Positions 8,701 to 17,784 of a stretch of 40,469 bases of DNA are shown one piece after another. This stretch comes from Anaerolineae bacterium (GTDB lineage Bacteria > Chloroflexota > Anaerolineae > Anaerolineales > E44-bin32): the NCBI GenBank assembly GCA_030605795.1, contig JAUWHR010000030.1, forward strand, positions 1-40,469, read 5' to 3'. Each line of letters starts with the position of its first letter. The stretch's first letter is position 1. A program made the translations under genes and the position numbers. The notes under the pieces are model-generated. The model was not told the origin of the DNA. It did not search any database and worked only from the letters and a program-made list of their open reading frames with translations.

Positions 8701-8778
8701 GTCATTGCGAGGCGCGCTGTTTGCGCCGAAGCAATCCCCTAGCGTGCTTGGAGATTGCTTCGCTCCGCTCGCAATAAC
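8701..8778. repeat. Imperfect palindromic intergenic repeat (REP/MITE-like)
   Basis: Outer arms GTCATTGCGAG (8701-8711) and CTCGCAATAAC (8768-8778) are inverted with one mismatch. Inner arms GAAGCAATC (8728-8736) and GATTGCTTC (8753-8761) are perfect. The whole 78-base unit can fold into one long hairpin. Sequences of this kind recur between genes in many environmental bacterial genomes; that is from memory, not from a search. The remainder of the 333-base gap at 8521-8853 shows only the possible terminator. Confidence 0.65.
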
Positions 8779-8853
8779 AAATCGGACATTGTCCAGCTAG
8801 GCTAACAGCTTTTAGAGAGCCATCGGTGATTCACGCCTATCCGGGATGTATCC

Positions 8854-10410
8854 ATGCTGACACCGCCTCTATCATCAAAAACGCCCCCCATGATCTCAAT
8901 GCGAGAGATCAGCAAGTCCTTCCCAGGAGTGGTAGCTAACGATCACATTGATTTCGATATTTTCCGCTCTGAGATCCATGTCCTGCTAGGCGAGAATGGC
9001 GCTGGAAAAAGCACATTGATGAAGATCTTATATGGCTTCTACCGCGCCGATTCCGGTCGGATCTTACTTGATGGCAAGCCGGCTGCAATTCAATCGCCTA
9101 ATGATGCCCGTGCATTGCAAATTGGGATGGTATTTCAGGATTTCACTCTCATCCCTGCTTTCAGTGTAGCCGAAAATATCGCCTTATTCTTACCGGATCT
9201 CGACACCGTGGTCGATTTGGAAGCCGTCAGTCTGTGGATTGAGGAAATGTCCGCTCGCTATGGCTTGCGGGTCAATCCTGACGCTATGGTGTATGAACTT
9301 TCCATCGGAGAACAACAAAAAGTTGAGATCCTTAAACTGATACTTTCGAATTCTCGTTTGCTCATATTGGACGAGCCAACCCGTGTGCTGGCCCCCCATG
9401 AAGTTGATGCCCTGTTTCAGATCCTTTACAGCATGCGCCAGGATGGATATGCCATCATCCTGATCACCCACAAGATAAAAGAAGTCCTGGAGTGCGCTGA
9501 TAGGATCACCGTCTTACGCAATGGATGCGTTGCAGGCTCTTTGCTACGATCCAACGCCAGCGAAGACAAGCTGGTGGAGATGATGTTCGGCAGGAAACTC
9601 TCGGGGCTGAAAACCGGTAAGAAAGTGATTCGAGAAGAAACGGCGCTGCCCGTATTGGAACTACAAAACGTACATACACATGGTGAAGGTGCCGAAACCA
9701 ACCTGGAAGAGATTGATCTAAAGGTCTACCCTGGTGAAATTGTCGGCATCGCCGGGGTTTCTGGCAACGGTCAAAGAGAACTGGGCGATGTTGTTCTGGG
9801 AATGATCGAGTGCGTCAAGGGTACCAAGCACTTATTTGGTAAAGATGTCACCAATAGTTCGATTCAAAAGTTGCGCAGAAGTCTAGTCGGTTTTATCCCG
9901 GAGAATCCACTGACGATGGCAGCCGCACCATTCATGACGGTCTTGGAAAACATGGCGGTGACTAAAACTTGGCATTATGCCCTCCAGGGAGGGCTCACAA
10001 TGGATTGGAAAGCGATTAAGGCCGACGTCGAAAATACGATGGAGAGGTTAGGATTTTCCTTTTCATTGAATATTCCCGCCAGGTCGCTATCGGGTGGAAA
10101 TCTGCAGCGGATGATCATTGTACGTGAACTTACCCACGATCCGCGCCTGATCATCGCCTCTTACCTCACGCGAGGTCTAGACGTACAAAGCACCCTCGCT
10201 GCGCGACAAGCGCTTATTCAGGCTCGGGACGATGGCGCCGGAGTACTGCTCATATCTGAAGACCTGGAAGAACTGTTCATGCTTAGCGACCGACTGATCG
10301 TGCTTTATGGTGGAAGGATCGTGGGGTCATTTACTCCTGATGAGACAAACTACTACGAAGTCGGCCACCTCATGACTGGGTCCGAGGTTCAATATGCGTC
10401 AAATTCTTAA
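8854..10410 (+). CDS. BMP-family ABC importer ATP-binding protein (NupO/YufO-like), first system
   Basis: Duplicated ABC ATPase (518 aa) that powers a nucleoside-type importer. The N-terminal half has Walker A GENGAGKST (46-54), the signature LSIGEQQKVEI and Walker B LLILDEPT. The C-terminal half has the degenerate P-loop typical of this family (VSGNGQREL), signature LSGGNLQRM and TRGLDVQST. Its stop overlaps the next permease by 17 bases, and the order ATPase, permease, permease, binding protein matches BMP-family loci. ATG 8890 is an alternative start; neither has a strong ribosome site. Known relatives carry nucleosides or purines (B. subtilis NupNOPQ, T. pallidum PnrA system). Confidence 0.93.
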   Translation: MLTPPLSSKTPPMISMREISKSFPGVVANDHIDFDIFRSEIHVLLGENGAGKSTLMKILYGFYRADSGRILLDGKPAAIQSPNDARALQIGMVFQDFTLIPAFSVAENIALFLPDLDTVVDLEAVSLWIEEMSARYGLRVNPDAMVYELSIGEQQKVEILKLILSNSRLLILDEPTRVLAPHEVDALFQILYSMRQDGYAIILITHKIKEVLECADRITVLRNGCVAGSLLRSNASEDKLVEMMFGRKLSGLKTGKKVIREETALPVLELQNVHTHGEGAETNLEEIDLKVYPGEIVGIAGVSGNGQRELGDVVLGMIECVKGTKHLFGKDVTNSSIQKLRRSLVGFIPENPLTMAAAPFMTVLENMAVTKTWHYALQGGLTMDWKAIKADVENTMERLGFSFSLNIPARSLSGGNLQRMIIVRELTHDPRLIIASYLTRGLDVQSTLAARQALIQARDDGAGVLLISEDLEELFMLSDRLIVLYGGRIVGSFTPDETNYYEVGHLMTGSEVQYASNS

Positions 10411-11452
10411 TGCATTAAAACGATCGGATTGGGTTGGGCAGAAATATGTTAACGCTGTCCTTCGCTATGTATTCATGATGCTGTTTGCTTTTCTGCTGTT
10501 CGGCATCATCTTATTGATCTCCGGCAAAGATCCGATCCAATCTTATAAGGATATATTTTCTTCTACATTGGGTAGTGCCTATGGCTTGTCTGAAGTCATC
10601 GTAACCATGACGCCCTTGCTTGTCACCGCATTAGCCGTCGCCCTGCCCTCTCGAATAATCTTGATCAACATTGGTGTCGAAGGCCAGCTCTATATGGGCG
10701 CGTGTTTCGCAACTTGGGGCGCGTTAGCATTTGGGCATCTCCCGGCTTGGATTTTGTTACCTATGATGATATTGCTGGGAATGGCTGGGGGCAGTTTGTG
10801 GGCCTTCATCCCCGGCTACTTGCGCGCAATGGGAATCGTCAATGAGACTATTACCACTCTGCTATTAAACTCTGTAGCCCCAATGATCGTGTCTTTTTTC
10901 GTATTCGGTTTCTGGCATTCTCCGATGGACACAAATAAAACGGCTATTTTCTCTCCCTCAGCACGACTGCCAACATTGTTCAATACACGAATTGATTTGA
11001 GTCTTGTATTCGCTCTCGTACTGTTGACGCTATTTTGGTTGGTCATGAAATACACCCGTTGGGGTTTAGAAATGAGGGCCATCGGCGGCAACCCACAGGC
11101 TGCACGACGTAATGGCATTCCGGTGAAGCTCTATTTGATTTCTATCATGTGCATCGGTGGTGCGATTGCCGGGTTGGCCGGTATGGCGCAAGTGTCTGGC
11201 TTCTATGGAGTCCTTCTGGCGAATTTTTCGAGAGGCATCGGGTTTATGGGCTTCTTGATCAGTTGGCTAGCAGGTGGCTCACCGCTTGGCATTCTCCTGA
11301 CATCCTTCGTCATATCGATCATTATTCGGGGGGGGAACCTGCTGCAACTAACCATAGATCTACCGTATGCAGTGATCAATGTCCTGCTGGCCTTTACGCT
11401 GTTTGTGGTCCTCGCCCGACCTAATTTCCTCACTCAAAGGAAAGAGGCATGA
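10394..11452 (+). CDS. BMP-family ABC importer permease (NupP-like), first system
   Basis: Integral-membrane permease of 352 residues of the BPD_transp_2 family. A first helix lies near residues 25-45, followed by the family segment STLGSAYGLSEVIVTMTPLL, several further helices, and the cytoplasmic motif GGNPQAARRNGIPV near residue 233. It starts inside the ATPase gene (17-base overlap) and its end overlaps the next permease by 4 bases, so translation is coupled. Together with the second permease it forms the channel. Confidence 0.92.
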   Translation: MRQILNALKRSDWVGQKYVNAVLRYVFMMLFAFLLFGIILLISGKDPIQSYKDIFSSTLGSAYGLSEVIVTMTPLLVTALAVALPSRIILINIGVEGQLYMGACFATWGALAFGHLPAWILLPMMILLGMAGGSLWAFIPGYLRAMGIVNETITTLLLNSVAPMIVSFFVFGFWHSPMDTNKTAIFSPSARLPTLFNTRIDLSLVFALVLLTLFWLVMKYTRWGLEMRAIGGNPQAARRNGIPVKLYLISIMCIGGAIAGLAGMAQVSGFYGVLLANFSRGIGFMGFLISWLAGGSPLGILLTSFVISIIIRGGNLLQLTIDLPYAVINVLLAFTLFVVLARPNFLTQRKEA

Positions 11453-12366
11453 CCCTACTTTCGGTCTTGGGTGTCCTATCAAGCGCGATCTTTTCTGGTA
11501 CATCCCTGCTCTATACTACGCTTGGCGAAATCATTGGTCAGCGCTCGGGAATTGTAAATCTAGGATTAGAAGGCGTAATGCTAGTGAGCGCCTCGGCTGG
11601 ATTTGCCGTGACAGCCATAACTGACAACCCTTACTTAGGTGTGCTGGTGTCGATTATCGCTGGTGGTTTGATGAATATGATCCTGGGGTTCCTTGTGATT
11701 TCACGCCGAGCCAACCAATTGGCCAGCGGCTTGGCGTTGATGTTCTTCGGCTTTGGTTTAAGTGCGTGGATCGGAAGGTCGTATGTAGGTGCGAAGATTA
11801 AAGGGTTGCCAAGATTCCCCTTACCAGGTTCATCCAACCTCCCAGTGTTGTATAGCTCACTGTTTAACTTCGATCTCCTTATTTACCTGGTTATTCCAAT
11901 GGCCATCCTGATATGGTGGCTCCTTTTCCGCACTCGTTGGGGGCTTGGCCTTCGTGCAGTCGGAGAGAATGCAGATACAGCTTTTGCATCCGGGCGAAAC
12001 CCTCTCCTGATCAGGTACCAGGCGCTCTTCGCCGGCGGTCTGCTTACCGGTCTGGGTGCTGCTCATCTCTCCATTGCTTACACGATGAACTGGATGGAGT
12101 ATATGACCGCAGGACGCGGCTTTATTGCAGTGGCGTTGGTGATTTTTTCCAAATGGAATCCCTTACGAGCGATTGTCGGAGCTTTACTATTCAGCGGTGC
12201 GGTCGCTTTTCAACTCTTGCTGCAGTCTAGTGGCATCCAGGTTTCACCATTTTTACTTGACACCATTCCATACGTTCTAACCATCTTGGTGCTCATTGTC
12301 TGGGGTGGCACTCGCCGACACACTGCTCCCGCCAGCCTTGGACGAGTATATCAAGGTACCGAATAA
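11449..12366 (+). CDS. BMP-family ABC importer permease (NupQ-like), first system
   Basis: Second permease (305 aa, BPD_transp_2). The family segment LGEIIGQRSGIVNLGLEGVM lies at about residues 25-44, and the conserved loop LRAVGENADTAFASG at about 167-181. About eight hydrophobic stretches are visible. It begins in an ATGA overlap with the previous gene and is followed, 101 bases later, by the binding lipoprotein. Confidence 0.92.
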   Translation: MTLLSVLGVLSSAIFSGTSLLYTTLGEIIGQRSGIVNLGLEGVMLVSASAGFAVTAITDNPYLGVLVSIIAGGLMNMILGFLVISRRANQLASGLALMFFGFGLSAWIGRSYVGAKIKGLPRFPLPGSSNLPVLYSSLFNFDLLIYLVIPMAILIWWLLFRTRWGLGLRAVGENADTAFASGRNPLLIRYQALFAGGLLTGLGAAHLSIAYTMNWMEYMTAGRGFIAVALVIFSKWNPLRAIVGALLFSGAVAFQLLLQSSGIQVSPFLLDTIPYVLTILVLIVWGGTRRHTAPASLGRVYQGTE

Positions 12367-12467
12367 GAAAGGAGGAAGGGTAAAAAAAGGAGATGTTCTG
12401 AACACAACCCATTTACAAATAACCTGATCCAACCCAAATAAATTTACCGATGCGAGGAGAAGAGACA

Positions 12468-13571
12468 ATGAAAAGTAAAACATTTTATTCAACGTTAGCC
12501 GTCGTCATGACCACCTTGCTTCTACTTACTGCCTGTGGTCCGGCGGCAACCGAGGCACCCCCTGAGGAGCCCTGTTTAATCATCGGGGCACTGTATGGTG
12601 GTCCGCTCAACGACGCAGGTTACAACCAGGCCATGCATGAGAGTGTCATGGCCATAAAAACCAACATTCCATGCGTAGAAATCATCGAAGCTGAAAATGT
12701 CCCTGAAGAAGCTGGGGCGACATCCACAATGGAAAACATGATCCAGCAAGGCGCAGGAATGATCTTCGCCACGGCCTTCAATCACCAGTACCCAGCTCTT
12801 GAACTTTCCTATAAGTACCCAGACGTCATCTTCGAGCATGCCGGCGGCTGGGAGATGGGCGCAAACTTCGCCAATTTCTTCGGCGAACCTCCGGATACAT
12901 GGTACATAATGGGCGTCGCCGCGGGCAGGATGACCGAAACAAACAAGCTGGGTTTTGTAGCTTCATTCCCCCTTGGATGGACATTAACCTTCGCCAACGC
13001 ATTCCATCTAGGTGCAACCTCGGTCAATCCCGATGTGGAGACCACGGTGGCATTCACTTTTAGCTGGGGTGACAGCGCCAAGGAAGCCGATGCGACGAAC
13101 TCCCTTATCAACCAGGGTGCAGACGTCATCACCATGCACGTTGACTCACCAACTACCATCATTTCGACGGCTGAATCCCGAGGTGTGTATTCGATTGGTT
13201 TCCAATCCCTTCATGCCCAGGAATTCGCTCCAGAGTACTGGATCTCGGGTACAGGATACACTCTGGGTGGCACATTGACCTGGCTTGCATCAACAGTGAT
13301 TGATGGCACGTGGGAACCGATCTTCCTGCGCTGCAGCTTGTTTGATGGCTGTATGGCTATGGCACCCTTCGGACCCCTGGTACCCCAAGAGGTCCAGGAT
13401 GAAGTCCTTGCGGTGAGCGCTGAAGTGGAAGCCGGTACTATCGTGGTTTTCGCTGGCCCAATCGTGGATCAGGACGGGAATGTTGTGGTAGCCGAGGGAG
13501 AAGTCTTGACGCCCGATCTGATGAGTTCCGTGGATTGGTTCGTCGAGGGCATAATCGGCAGTCCTAAATAG
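12468..13571 (+). CDS. BMP-family substrate-binding lipoprotein, first system
   Basis: Extracytoplasmic lipoprotein that delivers substrate to the preceding importer. The signal peptide ends in a lipobox with Cys23 (LLTACGP), followed by a short acidic/proline linker and a BMP (PnrA-like) domain: GGPLNDAGYNQAMHESV near the N-terminus and MENMIQQGAGMIFA at the ligand cleft. The start at 12468 follows GAGGAG; the in-frame ATG at 12450 is less likely. Length is 367 aa. Family ligands are usually nucleosides, but the neighbouring DUF2877/DUF1116/FdrA genes suggest a ureide, purine or carbamoylated compound. Confidence 0.92.
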   Translation: MKSKTFYSTLAVVMTTLLLLTACGPAATEAPPEEPCLIIGALYGGPLNDAGYNQAMHESVMAIKTNIPCVEIIEAENVPEEAGATSTMENMIQQGAGMIFATAFNHQYPALELSYKYPDVIFEHAGGWEMGANFANFFGEPPDTWYIMGVAAGRMTETNKLGFVASFPLGWTLTFANAFHLGATSVNPDVETTVAFTFSWGDSAKEADATNSLINQGADVITMHVDSPTTIISTAESRGVYSIGFQSLHAQEFAPEYWISGTGYTLGGTLTWLASTVIDGTWEPIFLRCSLFDGCMAMAPFGPLVPQEVQDEVLAVSAEVEAGTIVVFAGPIVDQDGNVVVAEGEVLTPDLMSSVDWFVEGIIGSPK

Positions 13572-13636
13572 CACTCCCGAACCCAGAGCTTGAAGTCATC
13601 GGGACTGTCTAAGAAAAAGCATGTCGCGCAAAGATT

Positions 13637-13704
13637 GTAGGGGCGGATCTTAGTGTCCACCCATGGCGAACCATATTTGGATCGACACTTTGGTCGGCCC
13701 CTAC
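13637..13704. repeat. Intergenic inverted repeat
   Basis: GTAGGGGC (13637-13644) and GCCCCTAC (13697-13704) are perfect inverted arms around about 52 bases, with further partial pairing inside. It fills most of the gap between the binding protein and DUF2877 genes and resembles dispersed intergenic palindromes. It could also end or attenuate the importer transcript. Confidence 0.5.
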
Positions 13705-13768
13705 ATGATGAATTCGTTGATCGCGGTTGCCCTTATGGGACAACCCCGATAACCTGGCCGTCAATCGG

Positions 13769-14755
13769 ATGAAATCCATTTCGAAAAACCCGGTGCTTCG
13801 TATTCACCGTATTGGTGAACTGGCCCAAAATTTACTTACTCAAGGCTCCTATGGGAAAGTGCTTGCGGCGTTCTCGAAAGCTATCTATCTTATTAACGCC
13901 CAAGATGATCTTTACTGGCTGGCAACTGAGAATACCCCGATGCATCAACGCTGTATTCATCTTGCTGGACCTTTGCCAAGAGTTGCAGCTGATTCATCCT
14001 TCACCGTAATAGATCAGCATTTAGGGCTTGGCTCGAACATCGTTCTTGATTTCAGCCAAGCATCCATATGGGGATCACCGTCTCCTTTTCCTAGGGACAA
14101 CCTGCCAATTTACGATCTCTCAGAGCGTCTTGGTACTGTTTTTTCCTTATTTGATAATCTTCCTTCACCAAATGGCTTTGGCATTTTTATCCCCGAGATC
14201 CTGAAGTTTATCCAGGGCCAACCCGCACCCCACTCATTTCCCGGACTGACCGCTATTTCGGAATTTGCATGGCCAGTGATCCAAGAAATATCCAAGGCAT
14301 GTCTAGAACACGACTTCCCGCGAATCCTTGAATCTGCTGGAGAATTAATTGGCCTGGGTGAAGGGTTGACCCCATCAGGCGATGACTTCGTTGGGGGATT
14401 GTTGTTTTGCCTAATGACCCTCCGGCATATATATACTCCATTTCACGATGTTGGAGTTTCCGATTTGGCTCCTTTTTTGGAAAGATCGAAACCACGCACC
14501 AATGTCATAAGCTTCACCATGCTGAAAGACCATGCTGCTGGACATGGCTCTGAGACGCTTCACAATTTCATCAATGCCCTGTTGACTGGTCAGTGTCTGG
14601 AAAACATCTACCAGTTAGGAATGGAACTAACACAAATTGGCCACTCTACGGGATGGGACCTACTTGACGGTGTATTGACCGGCATGTTGATCACAATTGA
14701 TATGGGCAGCCAAAACACATTCAGGGTTCGATCTTTATCTTCGTGCCAATCGTAG
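13769..14755 (+). CDS. DUF2877 protein (AllH/YlbF-like)
   Basis: Soluble protein of 328 aa with the DUF2877 hallmark GLGEGLTPSGDDF at about residues 195-207. In E. coli the DUF2877 protein YlbF (AllH) works with YlbE (AllG) and FdrA (AllF) as the oxamate carbamoyltransferase of anaerobic allantoin breakdown; here DUF1116 and FdrA genes follow directly. The start is uncertain: ATG 13769 is used, but TTG 13727 in the same frame adds 14 residues and neither has a clear ribosome site. No carbamate kinase gene is in view. The role in carbamoyl transfer is transferred from E. coli by context. Confidence 0.82.
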   Translation: MKSISKNPVLRIHRIGELAQNLLTQGSYGKVLAAFSKAIYLINAQDDLYWLATENTPMHQRCIHLAGPLPRVAADSSFTVIDQHLGLGSNIVLDFSQASIWGSPSPFPRDNLPIYDLSERLGTVFSLFDNLPSPNGFGIFIPEILKFIQGQPAPHSFPGLTAISEFAWPVIQEISKACLEHDFPRILESAGELIGLGEGLTPSGDDFVGGLLFCLMTLRHIYTPFHDVGVSDLAPFLERSKPRTNVISFTMLKDHAAGHGSETLHNFINALLTGQCLENIYQLGMELTQIGHSTGWDLLDGVLTGMLITIDMGSQNTFRVRSLSSCQS

Positions 14756-14773
14756 ATTAGGAAGGTAGTACTC

Positions 14774-16018
14774 ATGGATATCAAACAAAAAATCGAGAAA
14801 GCGAATAAAGAAGCAGTACGCCGTCTCACCTCAGGTGATCCGGTGCTGATTGACGTCGCACCTGCAGGTGAGGTGATACCCGGTCTGGAGGGCAAGATGA
14901 TCACCCATTCCGGCCCGCCGATCGAGTGGGGACACATGTGTGGCGCGCAACAAGGCGCCATCATTGGCATGGTGATATACGAGGGCTGGGCGGAAAGTCC
15001 TAAGGAAGCGCGAGCTAAGCTTGAAAAAGGTGAGTTCCAGCTTGAGCCTAACCATCACCACCATGCAGTTGGGCCAATGGCTGGTACCATCTCACCCTCT
15101 GCACCAGTCTGGGTTGTGGAAAATCGCGCCTTTGGCAACCGGGCATTCTGCCGTCAGGTAGAAGGGCGGCAGCAATTTGGTGAATACAGCCAAGATGCAC
15201 TAGAAAGTCTGAGGCTCTGGCGAGACGTCTGGGCGCCTACACTTCAGGAAACGCTACAGAAGATGGGAGGGTTGGAATTGAACCCCATCATCATACAAGC
15301 ACTTCAAATGGGGGATGAGCTCCATAACCGCCATAGCGCATCATCGAGCTTATTCGCTAATAAAATGGCTGTCGCAATCTCTGAAGCGGACATCCCTAAA
15401 GAGCGGGCACTCCCGACATTAAAGTACCTCGCTGGGCACAATTTGCTATTCCTGGGCTTGGCGATGGCCTGTGGGAAAGCAATCACCGATCCCGCCGGGG
15501 ATGTCGAGTACAGCACCGTTGTCACCGCGATGACACGCAACGGAACCGACTTCGGGATTCGCGTCAGCGGCCTAGGAGATGAGTGGTTTACTGCTCCAGC
15601 GCCAGTAGTCGACGGGTTATTCCTGCCTGGTTACTCCGACGATGACGCCGGATTAGATATGGGTGATTCAGCCATAGCCGAGACCGTCGGCTGGGGAGCT
15701 TTCACCATCGGCGGGGCACCGGGGATTCTGACTCTCGTCGGTGGTACCCCTGAGGACGCACTCGAATATACGCGCGAGATGAGGAAGATCACCACCTCTA
15801 CCCACCCCATATATCGGATGCCAGCATTCGGATTCGCCGGCACATCCGTGGGGATTGACATTCGCAAAGTCGTACAAACCAACATAAGTCCCATAATCGA
15901 TACGGCGATTGCACACAAAGATCCGGGCTACCCGATTATTGGCGCCGGTTTGGTTCGGGCACCGATTGAGTGCTTCAAGCAAGCGCTTATCGCATTTGGT
16001 CAGAAATACAACACTTAA
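14774..16018 (+). CDS. DUF1116 protein (AllG/YlbE-like)
   Basis: Cytoplasmic protein of 414 residues, normal for DUF1116. The N-terminal region DPVLIDVAPAGEVIPGLEGK is typical, followed by GPPIEWGHMCGAQQGAI and a conserved histidine-rich stretch EPNHHHHAVGPMAG at about residues 93-106. The E. coli homologue YlbE (AllG) is one of three components that split oxalurate into oxamate and carbamoyl phosphate. The start has AGGAAGG upstream and lies 18 bases after the DUF2877 stop, so the genes are one transcript. The exact substrate here is not known. Confidence 0.87.
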   Translation: MDIKQKIEKANKEAVRRLTSGDPVLIDVAPAGEVIPGLEGKMITHSGPPIEWGHMCGAQQGAIIGMVIYEGWAESPKEARAKLEKGEFQLEPNHHHHAVGPMAGTISPSAPVWVVENRAFGNRAFCRQVEGRQQFGEYSQDALESLRLWRDVWAPTLQETLQKMGGLELNPIIIQALQMGDELHNRHSASSSLFANKMAVAISEADIPKERALPTLKYLAGHNLLFLGLAMACGKAITDPAGDVEYSTVVTAMTRNGTDFGIRVSGLGDEWFTAPAPVVDGLFLPGYSDDDAGLDMGDSAIAETVGWGAFTIGGAPGILTLVGGTPEDALEYTREMRKITTSTHPIYRMPAFGFAGTSVGIDIRKVVQTNISPIIDTAIAHKDPGYPIIGAGLVRAPIECFKQALIAFGQKYNT

Positions 16019-16056
16019 TAACTTTAAGGATCACCTTTTTTGGGAGAAAATTTCTA

Positions 16057-17601
16057 ATGGCCGCTGGGTTCGTGATTCGAAAGAACCAATACTATGACTC
16101 TGTTTTCCTGATGGGCGTCAACAAACGACTTTCTCAAACTAAAGGCGTGTTGCAGACGGCTGTCCTGATGGCAAGCGAGAAGAACAAGCAGCTCTTGGCC
16201 GACATCGGCATCCAAGGGGATCAGATCGTCACCGCAAAGCCCAACGACCTGATCGTTGCCGTAATCGGGGAGACATCTCAGGTCGTCGATTCTGTCTTGC
16301 AAGGGATTGATCAAGCCCTTCTCGCTCTGGAGGAGAAAGGACCGGCCTCTCATCTTCAAACCTTGGAGGATGGCCTGGTCGAGAAACCGAACGCTAACCT
16401 CGCGGTACTAACCATCCCCGGAGAATATGTGTTCCGCGAGGCCAGTAAAGCCTTAGAAGCCGGGTTGAACCTATTCATCTTTAGCAGCAATGTGCCCATC
16501 GAGGAAGAACGCAAGCTCAAAGAACTAGCCGCGGATAAGAATCTACTGGTTATGGGACCCGATTGCGGCACTAGCATCCTTGGTGGGGTTGGGATCGGAT
16601 TCGCAAATGTCGTAAACAGGGGTTTGTTTGGTGCGATCGGACCATCGGGAACAGGACTGCAGGAATTTACAAGTCAGATCCACAATGCCGGTTATGGAAT
16701 TTCTCACGCAATTGGCACTGGCAGTCGTGACCTTTCGGATGAGATCGGCGGTATCACTACCATCCAAGCGCTAGATACGCTGGAGGCCGACCCGCAAACG
16801 AAGGTCGTGTCGATCATCGCCAAACCACCGGGGGGAAAAACACTTGAGCGTCTTCTCGCACGCTTGAAGATCTGCAGCAAACCGATCGTCGGCTGCTTCC
16901 TTGGAGCACGTATGGATTCGTTCGAGGGTGGAGATGCTCTAACCTGGGCACCTACGATAGACGATGCGGTCCTGGCAGCGATCCAACATGTCGGAGAAAA
17001 GCCAACCGTTGCGAGGATAGAGCTGACGAAACAGGAGCGCGAATTGGCGGCCAAATCTCGTGCAGATTGGGCCCCCGGGCAGCGTTTTCTTCGCGGACTA
17101 TTTGCTGGTGGGACATTTTGTTACCAATCTCAACAAATCTTGGGTGAGGCGGGTATCGTGGTCCACTCAAACACACCACTAAATCCCCAAACAAAACTCA
17201 CCAACCCTGACAGAAGTTCTGAGCATACGATGATCGACATGGGCGATGAATTCTACACGCAGGGAAGACCCCATCCGATGATCGACGGCACGATGCGCAG
17301 ACTGCGAATCCTGAGTGAAAGCCGGGATCCATCAGTCGCCGTCCTGCTACTTGATTTCATTCTAGGATACAACGCTTCGATGGATCCTGTAGGGGACGTG
17401 CTGGATGCTATCATGGAAGCGAAACAAACGATGCGTCAACAGACGGGAGAGTTGATGATCGTTGCATCGATATGCGGTACCAAAGAGGATCCGCAGGAAT
17501 TGGATCTGCAGGTGAAACTACTGCGTGAAGCAGGCGTGATTGTATTCCAGAGCAATGCGAAAGCTACGCTTTTCTGCTGTGAACTATTTAAACCTGCCTA
17601 G
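16057..17601 (+). CDS. FdrA-family protein (AllF-like, succinyl-CoA-ligase fold)
   Basis: 514-residue protein of the FdrA family, which shares the acyl-CoA synthetase (CoA-binding/ligase) fold. Visible family marks are LMGPDCGTSILGG, residues about 165-177, then GAIGPSGTGLQEFTSQ and HAIGTGSRDLSDEIGG in the nucleotide/acyl-phosphate region. E. coli FdrA (AllF) acts with YlbE and YlbF in carbamoyl transfer from oxalurate to phosphate. The start is ATG 16057, after GGGAGAAA; an upstream in-frame codon at 15970 lies inside the DUF1116 gene and is unlikely. Slightly shorter than the E. coli protein (about 555 aa). Confidence 0.88.
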   Translation: MAAGFVIRKNQYYDSVFLMGVNKRLSQTKGVLQTAVLMASEKNKQLLADIGIQGDQIVTAKPNDLIVAVIGETSQVVDSVLQGIDQALLALEEKGPASHLQTLEDGLVEKPNANLAVLTIPGEYVFREASKALEAGLNLFIFSSNVPIEEERKLKELAADKNLLVMGPDCGTSILGGVGIGFANVVNRGLFGAIGPSGTGLQEFTSQIHNAGYGISHAIGTGSRDLSDEIGGITTIQALDTLEADPQTKVVSIIAKPPGGKTLERLLARLKICSKPIVGCFLGARMDSFEGGDALTWAPTIDDAVLAAIQHVGEKPTVARIELTKQERELAAKSRADWAPGQRFLRGLFAGGTFCYQSQQILGEAGIVVHSNTPLNPQTKLTNPDRSSEHTMIDMGDEFYTQGRPHPMIDGTMRRLRILSESRDPSVAVLLLDFILGYNASMDPVGDVLDAIMEAKQTMRQQTGELMIVASICGTKEDPQELDLQVKLLREAGVIVFQSNAKATLFCCELFKPA

Positions 17602-17610
17602 GAGGATTAC

Positions 17611-17784
17611 ATGCCAGACAAGATCGAAGAACTCCTTCGTGAACCGTTAGTTGTAATCAATCTGGGCTTAAAGGGATTTGCAGCGAGCCTGGAGAAGCAA
17701 GAGGTCGAGGTGATCCAAGTTGATTGGATCCCGCCGGCCGGTGGTGATGAAGAGATGATCGACCTGCTGGATAAACTATTGTGA
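17611..17784 (+). CDS. Small FdrA-domain protein (57 aa)
   Basis: A short gene beginning 10 bases after the FdrA stop, with AGGAGG directly upstream of its ATG. The product has the pattern LVVINLGLKGFAASLEKQ, then VEVIQVDWIPPAGGDEEM. This matches my memory of the short FdrA-associated domain found as a separate small protein, or fused to DUF1116 proteins, in clostridial FdrA loci. It has no signal peptide or membrane segment. It probably forms part of the same carbamoyl-transfer complex. Easily missed because of its length. Confidence 0.75.
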   Translation: MPDKIEELLREPLVVINLGLKGFAASLEKQEVEVIQVDWIPPAGGDEEMIDLLDKLL

